From Amycolatopsis orientalis DSM 43388 (GTDB lineage: Bacteria; Actinomycetota; Actinomycetes; Mycobacteriales; Pseudonocardiaceae): DNA of 64,000 nt. This document shows positions 18,132-26,335 of this stretch, piece after piece. Position numbers and translations under genes: made by a program. The notes beneath the pieces were generated by a model that was not told the origin of the DNA, searched no databases, and worked only from the letters and a program-made list of their open reading frames with translations. Numbering within the stretch: position 1 is the first letter of the stretch; the number at the start of each line of letters is the position of its first letter. The DNA is taken from assembly GCF_000411975.1 (NCBI RefSeq), contig NZ_ASXG01000063.1, forward strand, positions 1-64,000. Direction: 5' to 3'.

Positions 18132-18519
18132 ACGTTCCCCGCCGCGGCGAAGGCACCCGGCAGGCTTGGGACAAGGACGTGAAGGGCTCCTTGAGGGAAG
18201 CCAACTCCCCGAAAGAGGCCCGCACAGACCATCCCTGCCGCAGCGAAGACACCCGACAAGCCTCGCACAAGCGACCTCAAGGACCCCTCAAGGGAAGCCA
18301 ACCCCCCGAAGGAGACCCGCACAGACCATCCCTGCCGCAGCGAAGACACCCGACAAGCCTCGCACAAGCGACCTCAAGGACCCCTCAAGGGAAGCCAACC
18401 CCCCGAAGGAGACCCGCACAGACCATCCCTGCCGCAGCGAAGACACCCGACAGGCCTCGGACAAGGGACGTGAAGGGCTCCTTGAGGGAAGCCGATTCCC
18501 TCAAGGAGCCCTTCACGGA
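18083..18519. repeat. Five-unit 97-bp tandem array of palindromic elements
   Basis: Units begin at 18083, 18179, 18276, 18373 and 18470 (period 96-97 bp). Each has a 47-nt palindrome core plus a ~50-bp spacer; the spacer of units 2-4 is almost identical and contains GCAGCGAAGACACCCGACA. Units 1 and 5 have perfect or near-perfect hairpins, whereas in units 2-4 the arms have decayed (for example CTCAAGGACCCCTCAAGGG against CCCCCCGAAGGAGACC). It occupies the 459-bp gap between the convergent HED-repeat and allantoicase genes. No gene is supported here. Confidence 0.88.
18469..18517. repeat. 22-bp perfect inverted repeat (palindrome family copy 3), near the allantoicase stop
   Basis: Arms 18469-18490 and 18496-18517 pair perfectly around GCCGA. 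It is the last unit of the 97-bp array and ends 9 bp from the allantoicase stop on the minus strand, so it is the probable terminator of alc-allB. Confidence 0.88.
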
Positions 18520-18526
18520 CCGGAAC

Positions 18527-19534
18527 TCAGCCGGACGTCTCGGCGAACCGGGCGGTCAGGGCTTCCCGGCCGCGTTTGCTCAGTTCGCCGAAGAGCCGCA
18601 GGCGGGCGAGGCCGCCGTCCGGGTAGATGTCGAGCCGGATTTCGGTGACCTCCGGGCCGTCGTCGGCCAGGGCGAACCGGTGCCGGGTGTCGGGCTGCAG
18701 CCTGGTGCGCGGCAGCAGTTCCACCCACTCGCCCTCGTCGAGGCGGCCGCTCACCGAGGCCCAGCCGGGCGCGTTTCCCTTGAGGTTGCTCGTGTCCAGC
18801 TCCACGAACCGGATCACGCCCGCGCCCGCCAGGCGGACCGTCGCCCAGTCGTTGCCGTCGTCGCGGCGGCGGGCGGTTTCCCAGCCTTCCGCCTGGTGCG
18901 CGGCGAGGCCCGGCGACAGCATGTTGTTCGGCGACGAATAGAACATGTCGCTGCACCCGGTGACGACCGCGCCGTTCTCCAGCGCCGCCAAGTCCAGCGA
19001 GCGCGGGTCGAGCAACGCCGGGTCGGGCACCGGCGAACCGTGCACGCGCAGGCGCGCGACGCCGCCGTCCGGGTGCTGGGTGAGGCGCACGTGGGTGTAG
19101 CGGCGCGGGGACGTCACCTTGTAGAAATTCTCCGAGTCGCCGACGGCAGGTTCGTGGTCGACCAGGACGTCCCAGTCGGCGTCCTGCAGTTCGGCGGCGC
19201 TCGGGTAGCCGGGCACCGACGTCGCCGCCACAGACACGAAGGGCGGGTAGTTGCCCTTGAAGAACGCCGTGTCCACCACCACGCCGGACACGACGCCGCC
19301 GAGGCCGAGGCGGACCAGGGCGTGGTCGTCGCCGGGTTCGCGGTGCCGCCGGGTCTCCCAGCCGTCGTACACCTGGCCCTTCGGGCCGAACGTTTCGGCG
19401 CGGTGCGCCGGCCGCCACGGGTTGACCAGGTTTTCCTTTTCGGCGAACAGTTCGTCGCTCGCCCACATCACGGTGCCCCCGAACAGGCGCGAGGCCAGGT
19501 CGGGCTGGGCGGTCCACTCCGGACGGTCGGACAC
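18527..19534 (-). CDS. alc: Allantoicase
   Basis: A 335-aa enzyme that hydrolyses allantoate to ureidoglycolate and urea. It has the duplicated beta-sandwich (discoidin-like) allantoicase repeat. The first half is LASRLFGGTVMWASDELFAE ... YDGWETRRHREPGDDHALVRLG ... VVVDTAFFKGNYPPFVSV. The second is GCSDMFYSSPNNMLSPG ... EGWETARRRDDGNDWATVRLA ... FVELDTSNLKGNAPGWASV. I start at the GTG at 19534, five bases after GGAGG; an in-frame ATG at 19546 would add four residues. It is downstream of allB by 16 bp in one transcript. Confidence 0.96.
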   Translation of the reverse strand: MSDRPEWTAQPDLASRLFGGTVMWASDELFAEKENLVNPWRPAHRAETFGPKGQVYDGWETRRHREPGDDHALVRLGLGGVVSGVVVDTAFFKGNYPPFVSVAATSVPGYPSAAELQDADWDVLVDHEPAVGDSENFYKVTSPRRYTHVRLTQHPDGGVARLRVHGSPVPDPALLDPRSLDLAALENGAVVTGCSDMFYSSPNNMLSPGLAAHQAEGWETARRRDDGNDWATVRLAGAGVIRFVELDTSNLKGNAPGWASVSGRLDEGEWVELLPRTRLQPDTRHRFALADDGPEVTEIRLDIYPDGGLARLRLFGELSKRGREALTARFAETSG

Positions 19535-19550
19535 GTGCTCCTCCATCTCT

Positions 19551-20879
19551 TCAGCAATTGCCCCGGGTCAGCAGAGTCCCCCTCGGTTCGTCGCCGGTCA
19601 CCGGCTCGCCGCGCAGCCACGTGCCGCGCACGACCCCGGCCAGCGGACGCTGGTCGTACGCGCTCACCGGGTTGCGGTGCGCGAGCTTCGCGACGTCCAC
19701 GACGAAGGCGTCGTCCGGCGCGAACACGCAGAAATCGGCGTCCGCGCCCACCTCCAGCTTGCCCTTGCGCGTCATCCCCACCTGCGCGGCCGGACGCTCG
19801 GCCATCCACCGCACCACGTCGACCAGGCTGAAACCGCGCTGTCGTGCCTGCGTCCAGATCGCGGGCAGCCCGAGCTGCAGGCTGGAAATGCCGCCCCAGG
19901 CGAGGCCGAAATCGCCCGTGTCGAAGCGTTTCAGCTCCGGGGTGCACGGCGAATGGTCGCTGACGATCGTGTCGATCACTCCGTCCGCCAGCCCCTGCCA
20001 CAGCAATTCCCGGTTCGCCGCCTCGCGGATCGGCGGGCAGCACTTGAATTGCGTCGCGCCGTCCCGGATTTCCTCCGCGATGAACGACAGGTAGTGCGGG
20101 CAGGTTTCCGCCGACAGCGCGACGCCTTCGCGCCGGGCGCTGGCGATCAGCGGCAGAGCGTCCGAAGAGGACAGATGCAGGATGTGTGCGCGGACGCCGG
20201 TGCGCCGGGCCGCTTCGATCACGTGCGTGATGGCCAGATTTTCCGCTCCGCGCGGACGGGAGCCGAGGAAGTCGCGGTACTTCTCGCCGTGCGGGTCGGG
20301 CGCGGCGTCGATCGCGTCGGAATCCTCTGCGTGCACGATCATCTGCGCGTCGAACGACTTCAGCTCGCGCATCGCGGATTCCAGGCCGGCCGCGTCCAGC
20401 GGCGGGAACTCGTCCACGCCGGAGTGCAGCAGGAAGCACTTGAAGCCGAAGACCCCCTCGTCGTGCAGCCCGCGCAACTCCCCTTCGTTGCCCGGAATCG
20501 CCCCGCCCCAGAACCCGACGTCGACGTGCACGCGCCCGCTCGCCGCCTTGCGTTTGACCTCCAGCGCGGCCACGTCGACCGTCGGCGGCAGGCTGTTGAG
20601 CGGCATGTCCACGATCGTCGTGACGCCACCGGCCGCGGCCGCGCGCGTCGCGGTCTCGAAGCCTTCCCACTCGGCCCGGCCGGGGTCGTTGACGTGCACG
20701 TGGGTGTCCACGAGACCGGGCAGCAGCACCTCGTCCGCGGCCAGCTCGACGACCTGGGCGCCCGGCATCTCGACAACGCCGGCTTCCACCGCGACAATCC
20801 GGCCGTCGCGCACGCCGATCGTCGCCGGCCCGAGACCGGCGGGGGTCACCGCACGCGCGGCCCGCACTACGAGGTCCAT
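19551..20879 (-). CDS. allB: Allantoinase
   Basis: A 442-aa cyclic amidohydrolase that opens allantoin to allantoate with two metal ions. DTHVHVNDPG carries metal ligands His60 and His62. The Lys in FGFKCFL (Lys147) is the likely carbamylated bridge. Later ligands are in MIVHAEDSD, HILHLSSSDALP and IVSDHSPC. Length and motifs are typical of AllB. The ATG at 20879 is chosen because GGAGGG lies eight bases upstream; a GTG at 20888 is poorly spaced. It heads alc-allB, divergent from an HTH regulator across a ~108-bp gap with a duplicated 13-bp site. Confidence 0.97.
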   Translation of the reverse strand: MDLVVRAARAVTPAGLGPATIGVRDGRIVAVEAGVVEMPGAQVVELAADEVLLPGLVDTHVHVNDPGRAEWEGFETATRAAAAGGVTTIVDMPLNSLPPTVDVAALEVKRKAASGRVHVDVGFWGGAIPGNEGELRGLHDEGVFGFKCFLLHSGVDEFPPLDAAGLESAMRELKSFDAQMIVHAEDSDAIDAAPDPHGEKYRDFLGSRPRGAENLAITHVIEAARRTGVRAHILHLSSSDALPLIASARREGVALSAETCPHYLSFIAEEIRDGATQFKCCPPIREAANRELLWQGLADGVIDTIVSDHSPCTPELKRFDTGDFGLAWGGISSLQLGLPAIWTQARQRGFSLVDVVRWMAERPAAQVGMTRKGKLEVGADADFCVFAPDDAFVVDVAKLAHRNPVSAYDQRPLAGVVRGTWLRGEPVTGDEPRGTLLTRGNC

Positions 20880-20895
20880 CGACGACACCCTCCAG

Positions 20896-20980
20896 TTCCA
20901 CGTTACGGAAACAGTCTTTCGCCCACCGAGATTAGACGCGCCCTTCCCGGCTCGTCAACGCCGTCCCTTCCACGTTACGG
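20896..20980. promoter_or_regulatory. Duplicated operator between allB and the HTH gene
   Basis: The 13-mer TTCCACGTTACGG occurs exactly at 20896-20908 and 20968-20980, 72 bp apart, near the two ends of the divergent promoter region. The first copy continues as TTCCACGTTACGGAA (20896-20910), an imperfect palindrome with TTCC/GGAA ends resembling TTCTGCATAGCGGAA before allR. The regulator could be AllR or the divergent HTH protein. Confidence 0.65.
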
Positions 20981-20987
20981 TCACCAG

Positions 20988-21464
20988 GTGGAGTTGGAAG
21001 CCGAGTTCACCAGCGAGCCGTTCCGCGGCGAGGGCGCACCGCCGGAGCACGCCGTCCGCGCTCGCGACGCCGCCGACGCGGCCGGACTCGACACCGACTT
21101 CGGCCCGCTCGGCACCCTGGCCCGCGGGAGCGCCGACGACCTGTTCGCCGCGCTGCCGTCGATCGCCCGCGCCGCCCTCGAAGGCGGGGCCACCCGGGTG
21201 ACGCTGCAACTGCGCCGGACCGACGATTCCGACCCCGTTCCCGCGGTCGAACTCAACAGCGCGCTCGCGCGATTGATCGCCGACGTGGAACACGAACTCG
21301 GCTCGAAACTCCGCGAACTCGACCGCCCGGAAAAACAGCGCGCGGTGCGCCTGCTGCGCGAGCGCGGGGCCTTCAACCTGCGGAAATCGGTTTCGGCCGT
21401 CGCCGAGGAACTGGGCGTCACGCGATTCACGGTCTACAACTACCTCAACCGGGAAGCCGACTGA
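20988..21464 (+). CDS. HTH regulator divergent from allantoinase (HTH_22-like C-terminus)
   Basis: A 158-aa protein. The C-terminal 60 residues read EKQRAVRLLRERGAFNLRKS then VSAVAEELGVTRFTVYNYL, matching the DNA-binding module seen at the C-terminus of YheO/DauR-like regulators (HTH_22 type). The N-terminal ~90 residues have no recognised domain. It is divergent from allB and upstream of the urate-oxidase operon, so a role in ureide or purine control is likely, but its target is unproven. The GTG start lies within eight bases of the 13-bp repeat, so the site may block its own transcription. Confidence 0.78.
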   Translation: MELEAEFTSEPFRGEGAPPEHAVRARDAADAAGLDTDFGPLGTLARGSADDLFAALPSIARAALEGGATRVTLQLRRTDDSDPVPAVELNSALARLIADVEHELGSKLRELDRPEKQRAVRLLRERGAFNLRKSVSAVAEELGVTRFTVYNYLNREAD

Positions 21465-21483
21465 AACAGCCGCGAGACGCGAT

Positions 21484-21523
21484 TCAACAAAGTGTTGACG
21501 CACGCTCGGCCCGGCCGTACGGT
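21484..21523 (+). promoter_or_regulatory. Promoter of the urate-oxidase operon with an overlapping inverted repeat
   Basis: TTGACG (21496-21501) and TACGGT (21518-21523) are spaced by 16 bp as -35 and -10. A perfect inverted repeat TCAACA-AAG-TGTTGA (21484-21498) overlaps the -35 and is the likely operator. AGCGGAACA just downstream matches the right half of the allR site. Confidence 0.55.
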
Positions 21524-21556
21524 CAGCGGAACACCACCTCCCCGGAGGAGATTCCG

Positions 21557-22042
21557 TTGCCGCTCGCACTCGCCGAGTTCAACTCCGCACCCGCCGCCGA
21601 ACTCCGGCCGACGCTCACCGCCTGCCTGGCCGTGCCGCGCTGGGTCGACACCGTGCTCGAAGGCCGCCCGTACGCCGATTTCGCCGCGCTGCGCAAGGCT
21701 GCGGACAGCGCGACCCCGTTGCGGCGCAACGAGATCCGCGACGCGATCGCCGCGCACCCGAGGATCGGGGAACGGCCGACCAGCAAGGGCAGCGACGCCG
21801 ACTGGTCGCGGTCGGAGCAGTCCGGCGTGGACAACGCGGACGAGTTCGCCGCCGCCAACGCCGAATACGAAGCCCGGTTCGGGCACGTGTTCCTGGTGTG
21901 CGCGAGCGGGCGGAGCGGCGAGGAACTGCTCGCGAACCTGCGGTCCCGGCTCGGCAACGACCCGGAGACCGAACTCGACGTCGCCGGCGCGGAGCTGGCC
22001 AAGATCGCGCAACTGCGCCTGGCGAAAGCGGTAACCCCATGA
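21557..22042 (+). CDS. uraD: OHCU decarboxylase
   Basis: A 161-aa 2-oxo-4-hydroxy-4-carboxy-5-ureidoimidazoline decarboxylase, the third urate-degradation step giving S-allantoin. The catalytic His is His67 in AAHPRIGE; the following SEQSGV and NAEYEARFGHVFLVCASGRS segments are family marks. The start is a TTG with GGAGGA seven bases before it. It is first gene of the operon uraD-uraH-uricase-permease-tetR and overlaps uraH as ATGA. Confidence 0.95.
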   Translation: MPLALAEFNSAPAAELRPTLTACLAVPRWVDTVLEGRPYADFAALRKAADSATPLRRNEIRDAIAAHPRIGERPTSKGSDADWSRSEQSGVDNADEFAAANAEYEARFGHVFLVCASGRSGEELLANLRSRLGNDPETELDVAGAELAKIAQLRLAKAVTP

Positions 22043-22356
22043 GCCTTGTGACCACGCACGTCCTCGACACGTCTGCCGGGAAGCCCGCTGCTGGCATCTC
22101 AGTGCGCTTCGAGCGCCAAGACGGCACGGTGCTGGCCGAGGGCAAGACCGACGACGACGGCCGCATCCGCGATCTCGGCCCGGACACGCTCGAGCCCGGC
22201 GTCTACCGGCTGGTCTTCGACACCGGGAGCTACCTCGGCCCAGACGCGTTCTTCCCCGACGTCACGATCGCTTTCCGGATCGTCGACGGCACGTCGCACC
22301 ACCACGTGCCGGTGCTGCTGAGCCCGTTCGCCTATTCCACCTATCGCGGGAGCTGA
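22039..22356 (+). CDS. uraH: 5-hydroxyisourate hydrolase (transthyretin-like)
   Basis: A 105-aa transthyretin-fold enzyme that hydrolyses 5-hydroxyisourate to OHCU. Signature residues are THVLDTSAGKPA at the N-terminus, the FFPDVTIAFRI strand, HHHVPVLLSPFAYSTYRGS at the C-terminus with the closing YRGS tetrapeptide, and His and Arg at the usual active-site places. It overlaps uraD by four bases and is followed by uricase after one base. Confidence 0.97.
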   Translation: MSLVTTHVLDTSAGKPAAGISVRFERQDGTVLAEGKTDDDGRIRDLGPDTLEPGVYRLVFDTGSYLGPDAFFPDVTIAFRIVDGTSHHHVPVLLSPFAYSTYRGS

Positions 22357-22357
22357 C

Positions 22358-23248
22358 ATGGGAATCTCGTTGGGCCCCAACCAGTACGGCAAGGCCGAGG
22401 TCCGCCTCGTCACCGTCCGGCGCACCGGCGGCGTGCACCATCTGCGCGACCTCACGGTGTCCTCGGCGCTGCGCGGCGACCTTTCGGCCACGCACCTCAC
22501 CGGCGACAACTCCGCCGTGCTGGCCACCGACACGCAGAAGAACACCGTGTACGCGTTCGCCAAGCAGCAGGACGTCGGCGAGATCGAGGACTTCGCGCTG
22601 CGGCTCGGCCGGCACTTCGTCGGCACCCAGGAAAAGATCACCGGCGCGCGGATTTCCATCGAAGAGCAGGAATGGGACCGCATCACGGTGGACGGCGCGC
22701 CGCACGACCACTCGTTCAGCCGTTCCGGCGGCGAACGCCGGACCACTACCGTCACCGTGCACGCCGACCGCGCCTGGGTGGTGTCCGGAGTGGACGGCCT
22801 GACCGTGCTCAAGTCCACCGGGTCCGAATTCCACGGCTACCCCAAGGACGAATACACCACGCTCGCCGAAACCGACGACCGCATTCTCGCCACCGCCGTG
22901 ACCGCGCGCTGGCGCTACGAGGGATTCACCGGGATCGACTGGGCCAAGAGCCATCGGGAGATCCGGCGGACGCTGCTGGAAACGTTCGCCACCAAGCACA
23001 GTCTTTCGCTGCAGCAGACCCTGTACGCGATGGGCGAAGCCGTGCTGAAGGCACGGCCGGAAGTAGCCGAGATCCGGTTCTCCCTGCCCAACAAGCACCA
23101 TTTCCTCGTCGATCTAAGCCCCTTCGGCCTCGAGAATCACAACGAGGTGTTCTACGCCGCCGACCGACCGTACGGCCTCATCGAGGGCACGGTCGTCCGC
23201 GACGAAGCCGAAGAGCCCGGCCCGGCCTGGACCGACGCCGTGCTCTAG
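22358..23248 (+). CDS. uox: Urate oxidase (uricase)
   Basis: A 296-aa cofactor-free uricase (T-fold) that oxidises urate to 5-hydroxyisourate with O2. The catalytic pair is present: Lys12 in QYGKAEVRL and Thr57 in ATDTQKNTVYAFA. Further marks are GIDWAKSHREIRRTL, SLQQTLYAMGEAVL and LPNKHHFLVDLSPFGLEN near the end. Size is normal. It is central in the operon, one base after uraH and 25 bp before the permease. Confidence 0.97.
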   Translation: MGISLGPNQYGKAEVRLVTVRRTGGVHHLRDLTVSSALRGDLSATHLTGDNSAVLATDTQKNTVYAFAKQQDVGEIEDFALRLGRHFVGTQEKITGARISIEEQEWDRITVDGAPHDHSFSRSGGERRTTTVTVHADRAWVVSGVDGLTVLKSTGSEFHGYPKDEYTTLAETDDRILATAVTARWRYEGFTGIDWAKSHREIRRTLLETFATKHSLSLQQTLYAMGEAVLKARPEVAEIRFSLPNKHHFLVDLSPFGLENHNEVFYAADRPYGLIEGTVVRDEAEEPGPAWTDAVL

Positions 23249-23273
23249 CCCCGAGTCCCCTCCGGGAGAGCGC

Positions 23274-24620
23274 ATGTCAGTAACACCGGAACGACCTTCT
23301 CGGCACCCCGTGGACGCGGCGCCCCCGCTGCCGCAGTTGATCCTCGGCGGAATCCAGCACGTCGCGGCCATGTACGCCGGGGTGGTGGCGCCACCGCTCG
23401 TCATCGGCGCGGCCGTCGGCCTCTCCCCCGGCCAGCTCGCGCTGCTGATCAGCGCGGCGCTGTTCACCGCGGGACTGGCCACCTTGTTGCAGACCCTCGG
23501 CTTCTGGCGTTTCGGCGCGAGACTGCCGCTGGTCAACGGCGTCACTTTCGCCGCCGTCGCGCCCATCCTGTCCATCGCGGCGCAACATCGCGACGGCAAC
23601 GCGCTGGGCGTCGTCTACGGCGCCACGCTCGTCGGCGGCGTGTTCGTAGTGTTCGCCGCACCGTTTTTCTCCAAGCTGACGCGGTTTTTCCCGCCGGTGG
23701 TGACGGGGACGGTCATCACGCTCATCGGGATTTCGCTGCTGCCGGTCGCCGTGCAGTGGATCGCCGCGCAGCACAAATCGGCCAAGCCGAGCGGGCTCGT
23801 GCTGGCCGGGATCACCCTGGTCGCGGTGCTCGTCTTCACCCGGTTCCTGACCGGGTTCTGGAGCCGGGTCGCGCTGCTGCTCGGCCTGGTCGTCGGCACC
23901 GTGGCGGCGTGGCCGATGGGCCAGGTCGACACGTCGACGCTGCGCCAGGCCCCGGTGTTCGGGATCGTGACCCCGTTCCACTTCGGGACGCCCGCGTTCG
24001 ACATCGCCGCGATCGTCTCGATGCTGATCGTGATGCTCGTGATCATGGCGGAAAGCACCGCCGACCTGCTGGCGCTCGGCGAAATCGTGGAGCGGCCGAC
24101 CACCAGCCGGGTGCTGGCCGACGGCCTGCGCGCGGACGGGCTCTCCACCGCTGTCGGCACGATCTTCGGCGGGTTCGCCTGCACCGCGTTCGCGCAGAAC
24201 ATCGGCCTCGTGTCGCTCACCCGCATGGTGAGCCGGTACGTGGTCGCGGCCAGCGGCGTCGTGCTCGTGCTGCTGGGCGTGTTCCCGGTGACCGGCGGGA
24301 TCGTCGCGCTGGTGCCGCAGCCGGTGCTCGGCGGGGCCGGGCTGGTGCTGTTCGGCAGCGTCGCGGTGAGCGGCATCCGGACGCTCGCGAAGGCGTCGTT
24401 CGAGCATCCGGTGAACGTCGCGATCGTCGCCGCGTCGCTTGGCGTCGGGCTGATCCCGATCGCCATGCCGGACTTCTACTCCGAGTTCCCGGCGGCGCTG
24501 CAGGTCGTGCTCAACTCCGGGATCAGCGCGGGCTGCGTGACCGCGGTCGTGCTGAACCTGGTGCTCCGGCCGCGTTTGATAGAACGCTCTACTGTCCAGG
24601 AGCTATCCTCGGTGTCGTGA
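23274..24620 (+). CDS. NCS2 xanthine/urate permease
   Basis: A 448-aa nucleobase:cation symporter-2 with about 12-14 membrane helices. N-terminal QHVAAMYAGVVAPPLVIG and the NCS2 signature-like VSRYVVAASGVVLVLLGVFP are present. MAESTADLLALGEIV carries the conserved Glu of helix 8 and FACTAFAQNIGLVSLTR has the Gln-Asn-Ile-Gly motif. Because it follows uricase, it most likely imports urate or xanthine. Its last 40 bases hold a TetR operator, and its stop overlaps the TetR start. Confidence 0.93.
   Translation: MSVTPERPSRHPVDAAPPLPQLILGGIQHVAAMYAGVVAPPLVIGAAVGLSPGQLALLISAALFTAGLATLLQTLGFWRFGARLPLVNGVTFAAVAPILSIAAQHRDGNALGVVYGATLVGGVFVVFAAPFFSKLTRFFPPVVTGTVITLIGISLLPVAVQWIAAQHKSAKPSGLVLAGITLVAVLVFTRFLTGFWSRVALLLGLVVGTVAAWPMGQVDTSTLRQAPVFGIVTPFHFGTPAFDIAAIVSMLIVMLVIMAESTADLLALGEIVERPTTSRVLADGLRADGLSTAVGTIFGGFACTAFAQNIGLVSLTRMVSRYVVAASGVVLVLLGVFPVTGGIVALVPQPVLGGAGLVLFGSVAVSGIRTLAKASFEHPVNVAIVAASLGVGLIPIAMPDFYSEFPAALQVVLNSGISAGCVTAVVLNLVLRPRLIERSTVQELSSVS
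24580..24591. promoter_or_regulatory. TetR-type operator TAGAACGCTCTA inside the permease 3' end
   Basis: The 12-bp TAGAACGCTCTA (palindromic TAGA-n-CG-n-TCTA) resembles sites of LmrA/YxaF-like TetR repressors. It ends 25 bp before the TetR GTG. TATCCT (24604-24609) downstream could be the -10 of a leaderless tetR transcript, so the regulator may control itself inside the operon. Confidence 0.55.
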
Positions 24621-25225
24621 CTGGCACCAAGGACCGCATCCTCGCCGCCGGGGCGGAGTTGTTCCGGCAAGGCGGATACGCCGGCACCGGCATGAAGCAG
24701 ATCGTCGAGAAGGCCGGCGCCCCCTTCGGGTCCGTGTACCACTTCTTCCCCGGCGGCAAGGAGCAGCTGGGCGAAGAAGTGGTACGCACCTCGGGGAGGG
24801 AGTACGGACGGCTCTTCGAGGTCTTCATCGGGCCCGCGCCGGATCTGATCACCGGCCTCGAGACGTTCTTCGGGGCCGCGGTCACCACGCTGCTCGAAAC
24901 GGACTACGTCGAGGGCTGCCCGATCGCGACCGTCGCGCTCGAGGTGGCGACCACGAACGAACCCCTGCGCAAGGCCACCGCGGACGTGTTCGAGGCGTGG
25001 ACCAAAGCGGGCACCAAGGGATTCGCCGCCTTCGGGCTTCCCGAGGAGCACGCCCGCACGCTCACGCTCGCCTTGGTGACCAGCTTGGAAGGCGCGTTCG
25101 TGTTGTGCCGCTCCATGCGGACGACCGAACCGATGGCGGTCGCGGGCGCGGCAGTGGTCGACGTGGCGCGACGGCTGCTGACCGAACTGGGTGAGGACGG
25201 GAAGCGCCGCACCGCGGACAGCTAA
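24617..25225 (+). CDS. TetR-family regulator (LmrA/YxaF-like)
   Basis: A 202-aa TetR repressor. The N-terminal HTH is TKDRILAAGAELFRQGGYAG / MKQIVEKAGAPFGSVYHFFPGGKEQL. The C-terminal ligand domain with VEGCPIATVALEVAT matches the LmrA/YxaF-like subclass. The GTG start overlaps the permease stop (GTGA), so it can be made from the operon transcript as well as from its own promoter. Its probable operator is 24580-24591. The effector is unknown; a purine is one possibility from context. Confidence 0.9.
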   Translation: MTGTKDRILAAGAELFRQGGYAGTGMKQIVEKAGAPFGSVYHFFPGGKEQLGEEVVRTSGREYGRLFEVFIGPAPDLITGLETFFGAAVTTLLETDYVEGCPIATVALEVATTNEPLRKATADVFEAWTKAGTKGFAAFGLPEEHARTLTLALVTSLEGAFVLCRSMRTTEPMAVAGAAVVDVARRLLTELGEDGKRRTADS

Positions 25226-25261
25226 GCTGGAACCAGGATCCGGGTCCGCGGGAGGTGGCCG

Positions 25262-25624
25262 GTGTTCGGTCTCAGCATCGACCACATCGTGATTTTGCTG
25301 CTCGCCGGGTTGTTCATCCTCGGCCCCGAACGGCTGCCCGAGGCCGCGCACTGGGCCGCGCAGACCCTGAAGCGGGTCCGCGGGTTCGCCGCGGGCACCA
25401 AGGCGCAGCTCGAGGCCGAACTCGGACCGGAGTATCAGGAGCTGCGGAAACCGTTGCAGGAACTGCAGTCCCTGCGGATGGCCAATCCGCGGGCGGCCGT
25501 GGCGCGGTACCTGCTCGACGACACTCCCCCGGTCCCCGGCCCGCCCCCGACGCCGCCTCCGGCTCCGGCCCCGGTCCCGTTGCGGGCGAACGAGCGGCCG
25601 CCGTTCGATCCCGACGCGACCTGA
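25262..25624 (+). CDS. tatB: Sec-independent translocase TatB
   Basis: A 120-aa protein with one N-terminal membrane helix (VFGLSIDHIVILLLAGLFIL), the GPERLPEA hinge typical of TatB, an amphipathic helix (HWAAQTLKRVRGFAAGTKAQLEAEL), and a Pro-rich tail. TatB gives twin-arginine substrates to TatC. No tatA or tatC is nearby, which is common in actinobacteria. GGGAGGT precedes the GTG. It converges head-on with the DUF998-like gene (no gap). Confidence 0.88.
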   Translation: MFGLSIDHIVILLLAGLFILGPERLPEAAHWAAQTLKRVRGFAAGTKAQLEAELGPEYQELRKPLQELQSLRMANPRAAVARYLLDDTPPVPGPPPTPPPAPAPVPLRANERPPFDPDAT

Positions 25625-26311
25625 TCATTCGGCCGCGCGCCACGCCCATCCGGCGAGCACGAGCAGTTCGACCAGTTCCAGCACGGCCATCAGCCGTTCC
25701 ACGAGCCCGGTCGCGACCGTCGGCAGATGCTGGCCGAATGCGACATTGGCCGCGAACGGAATAAGAAACGGCAGGAAGAACGGCACGGCCGCGACTGCCA
25801 AAATACGAGACCAGCGCGCATAACTCCGCCATTGCGGCGGTTTCCGATGCGTCCATCCCAGCAGCCATCCGGCTAACGGCAAACTCACACAACTGATGCC
25901 GGTCGCGCCGAGATGCACTTTGCCGACCCACGTCACCGCATTTCCTTGCGGATCCTTCGTGAACAGCGCCACCGCGGCGAGCCCGACGCACCAGGCGAGC
26001 ATCGCGACGACCGTCAGCGCGCCGCACAGAAGCCCTTGACGGCGCAGGACCACCGCCACCGCCACCGAGCCGGCCGACGTCAGCAGCATCGCCGCCGCCC
26101 ACATCCACCAGCCGGGAGTCCAGGCGTAGTCGCTGAGCATCGCGCTGACCGGGTCGATCGGGCCCCAGTACCGGTCGACGTGCAGCACCACCAGCAACGC
26201 CGCCGCGACCAGCACCGCGGCGACCGCCGCGCCGAGCGCGCGTTTCGTTGCTTTCGCCGACGGGGCTGGCGCCAGCGCCGGGACCGGCGCCGGGGTCAGT
26301 TCTGTCGCCAC
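25625..26311 (-). CDS. DUF998-like multipass membrane protein
   Basis: A 228-aa protein with about six membrane helices and a short Pro/Ala-rich cytosolic N-terminus. The pattern YWGPIDPVSAMLSDYAWTP, WVGKVHLGATGISCVSLPLA and RWSRILAVAAVPFFLPFLIP fits DUF998 membrane proteins, whose function is unknown. The start GTG at 26311 follows GGAG with eight bases; homology does not extend into the longer frame. It is divergent from the FtsW/RodA-like gene. Confidence 0.78.
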   Translation of the reverse strand: MATELTPAPVPALAPAPSAKATKRALGAAVAAVLVAAALLVVLHVDRYWGPIDPVSAMLSDYAWTPGWWMWAAAMLLTSAGSVAVAVVLRRQGLLCGALTVVAMLAWCVGLAAVALFTKDPQGNAVTWVGKVHLGATGISCVSLPLAGWLLGWTHRKPPQWRSYARWSRILAVAAVPFFLPFLIPFAANVAFGQHLPTVATGLVERLMAVLELVELLVLAGWAWRAAE

Positions 26312-26335
26312 TGATGGTTCTCCGCTCGCCCGTTC

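Noticed and set aside
18083-18519. CRISPR array
   Set aside because: Units are 97 bp with near-identical spacers and decayed palindromes; no unique spacers and no cas genes.
18083-19831. Frames running through the palindrome array (for example V-K-x-S-L-R-E-x-D-S type peptides)
   Set aside because: The peptide arises from the palindrome itself and is open on both strands; it lacks start signals and differs from normal codon use.
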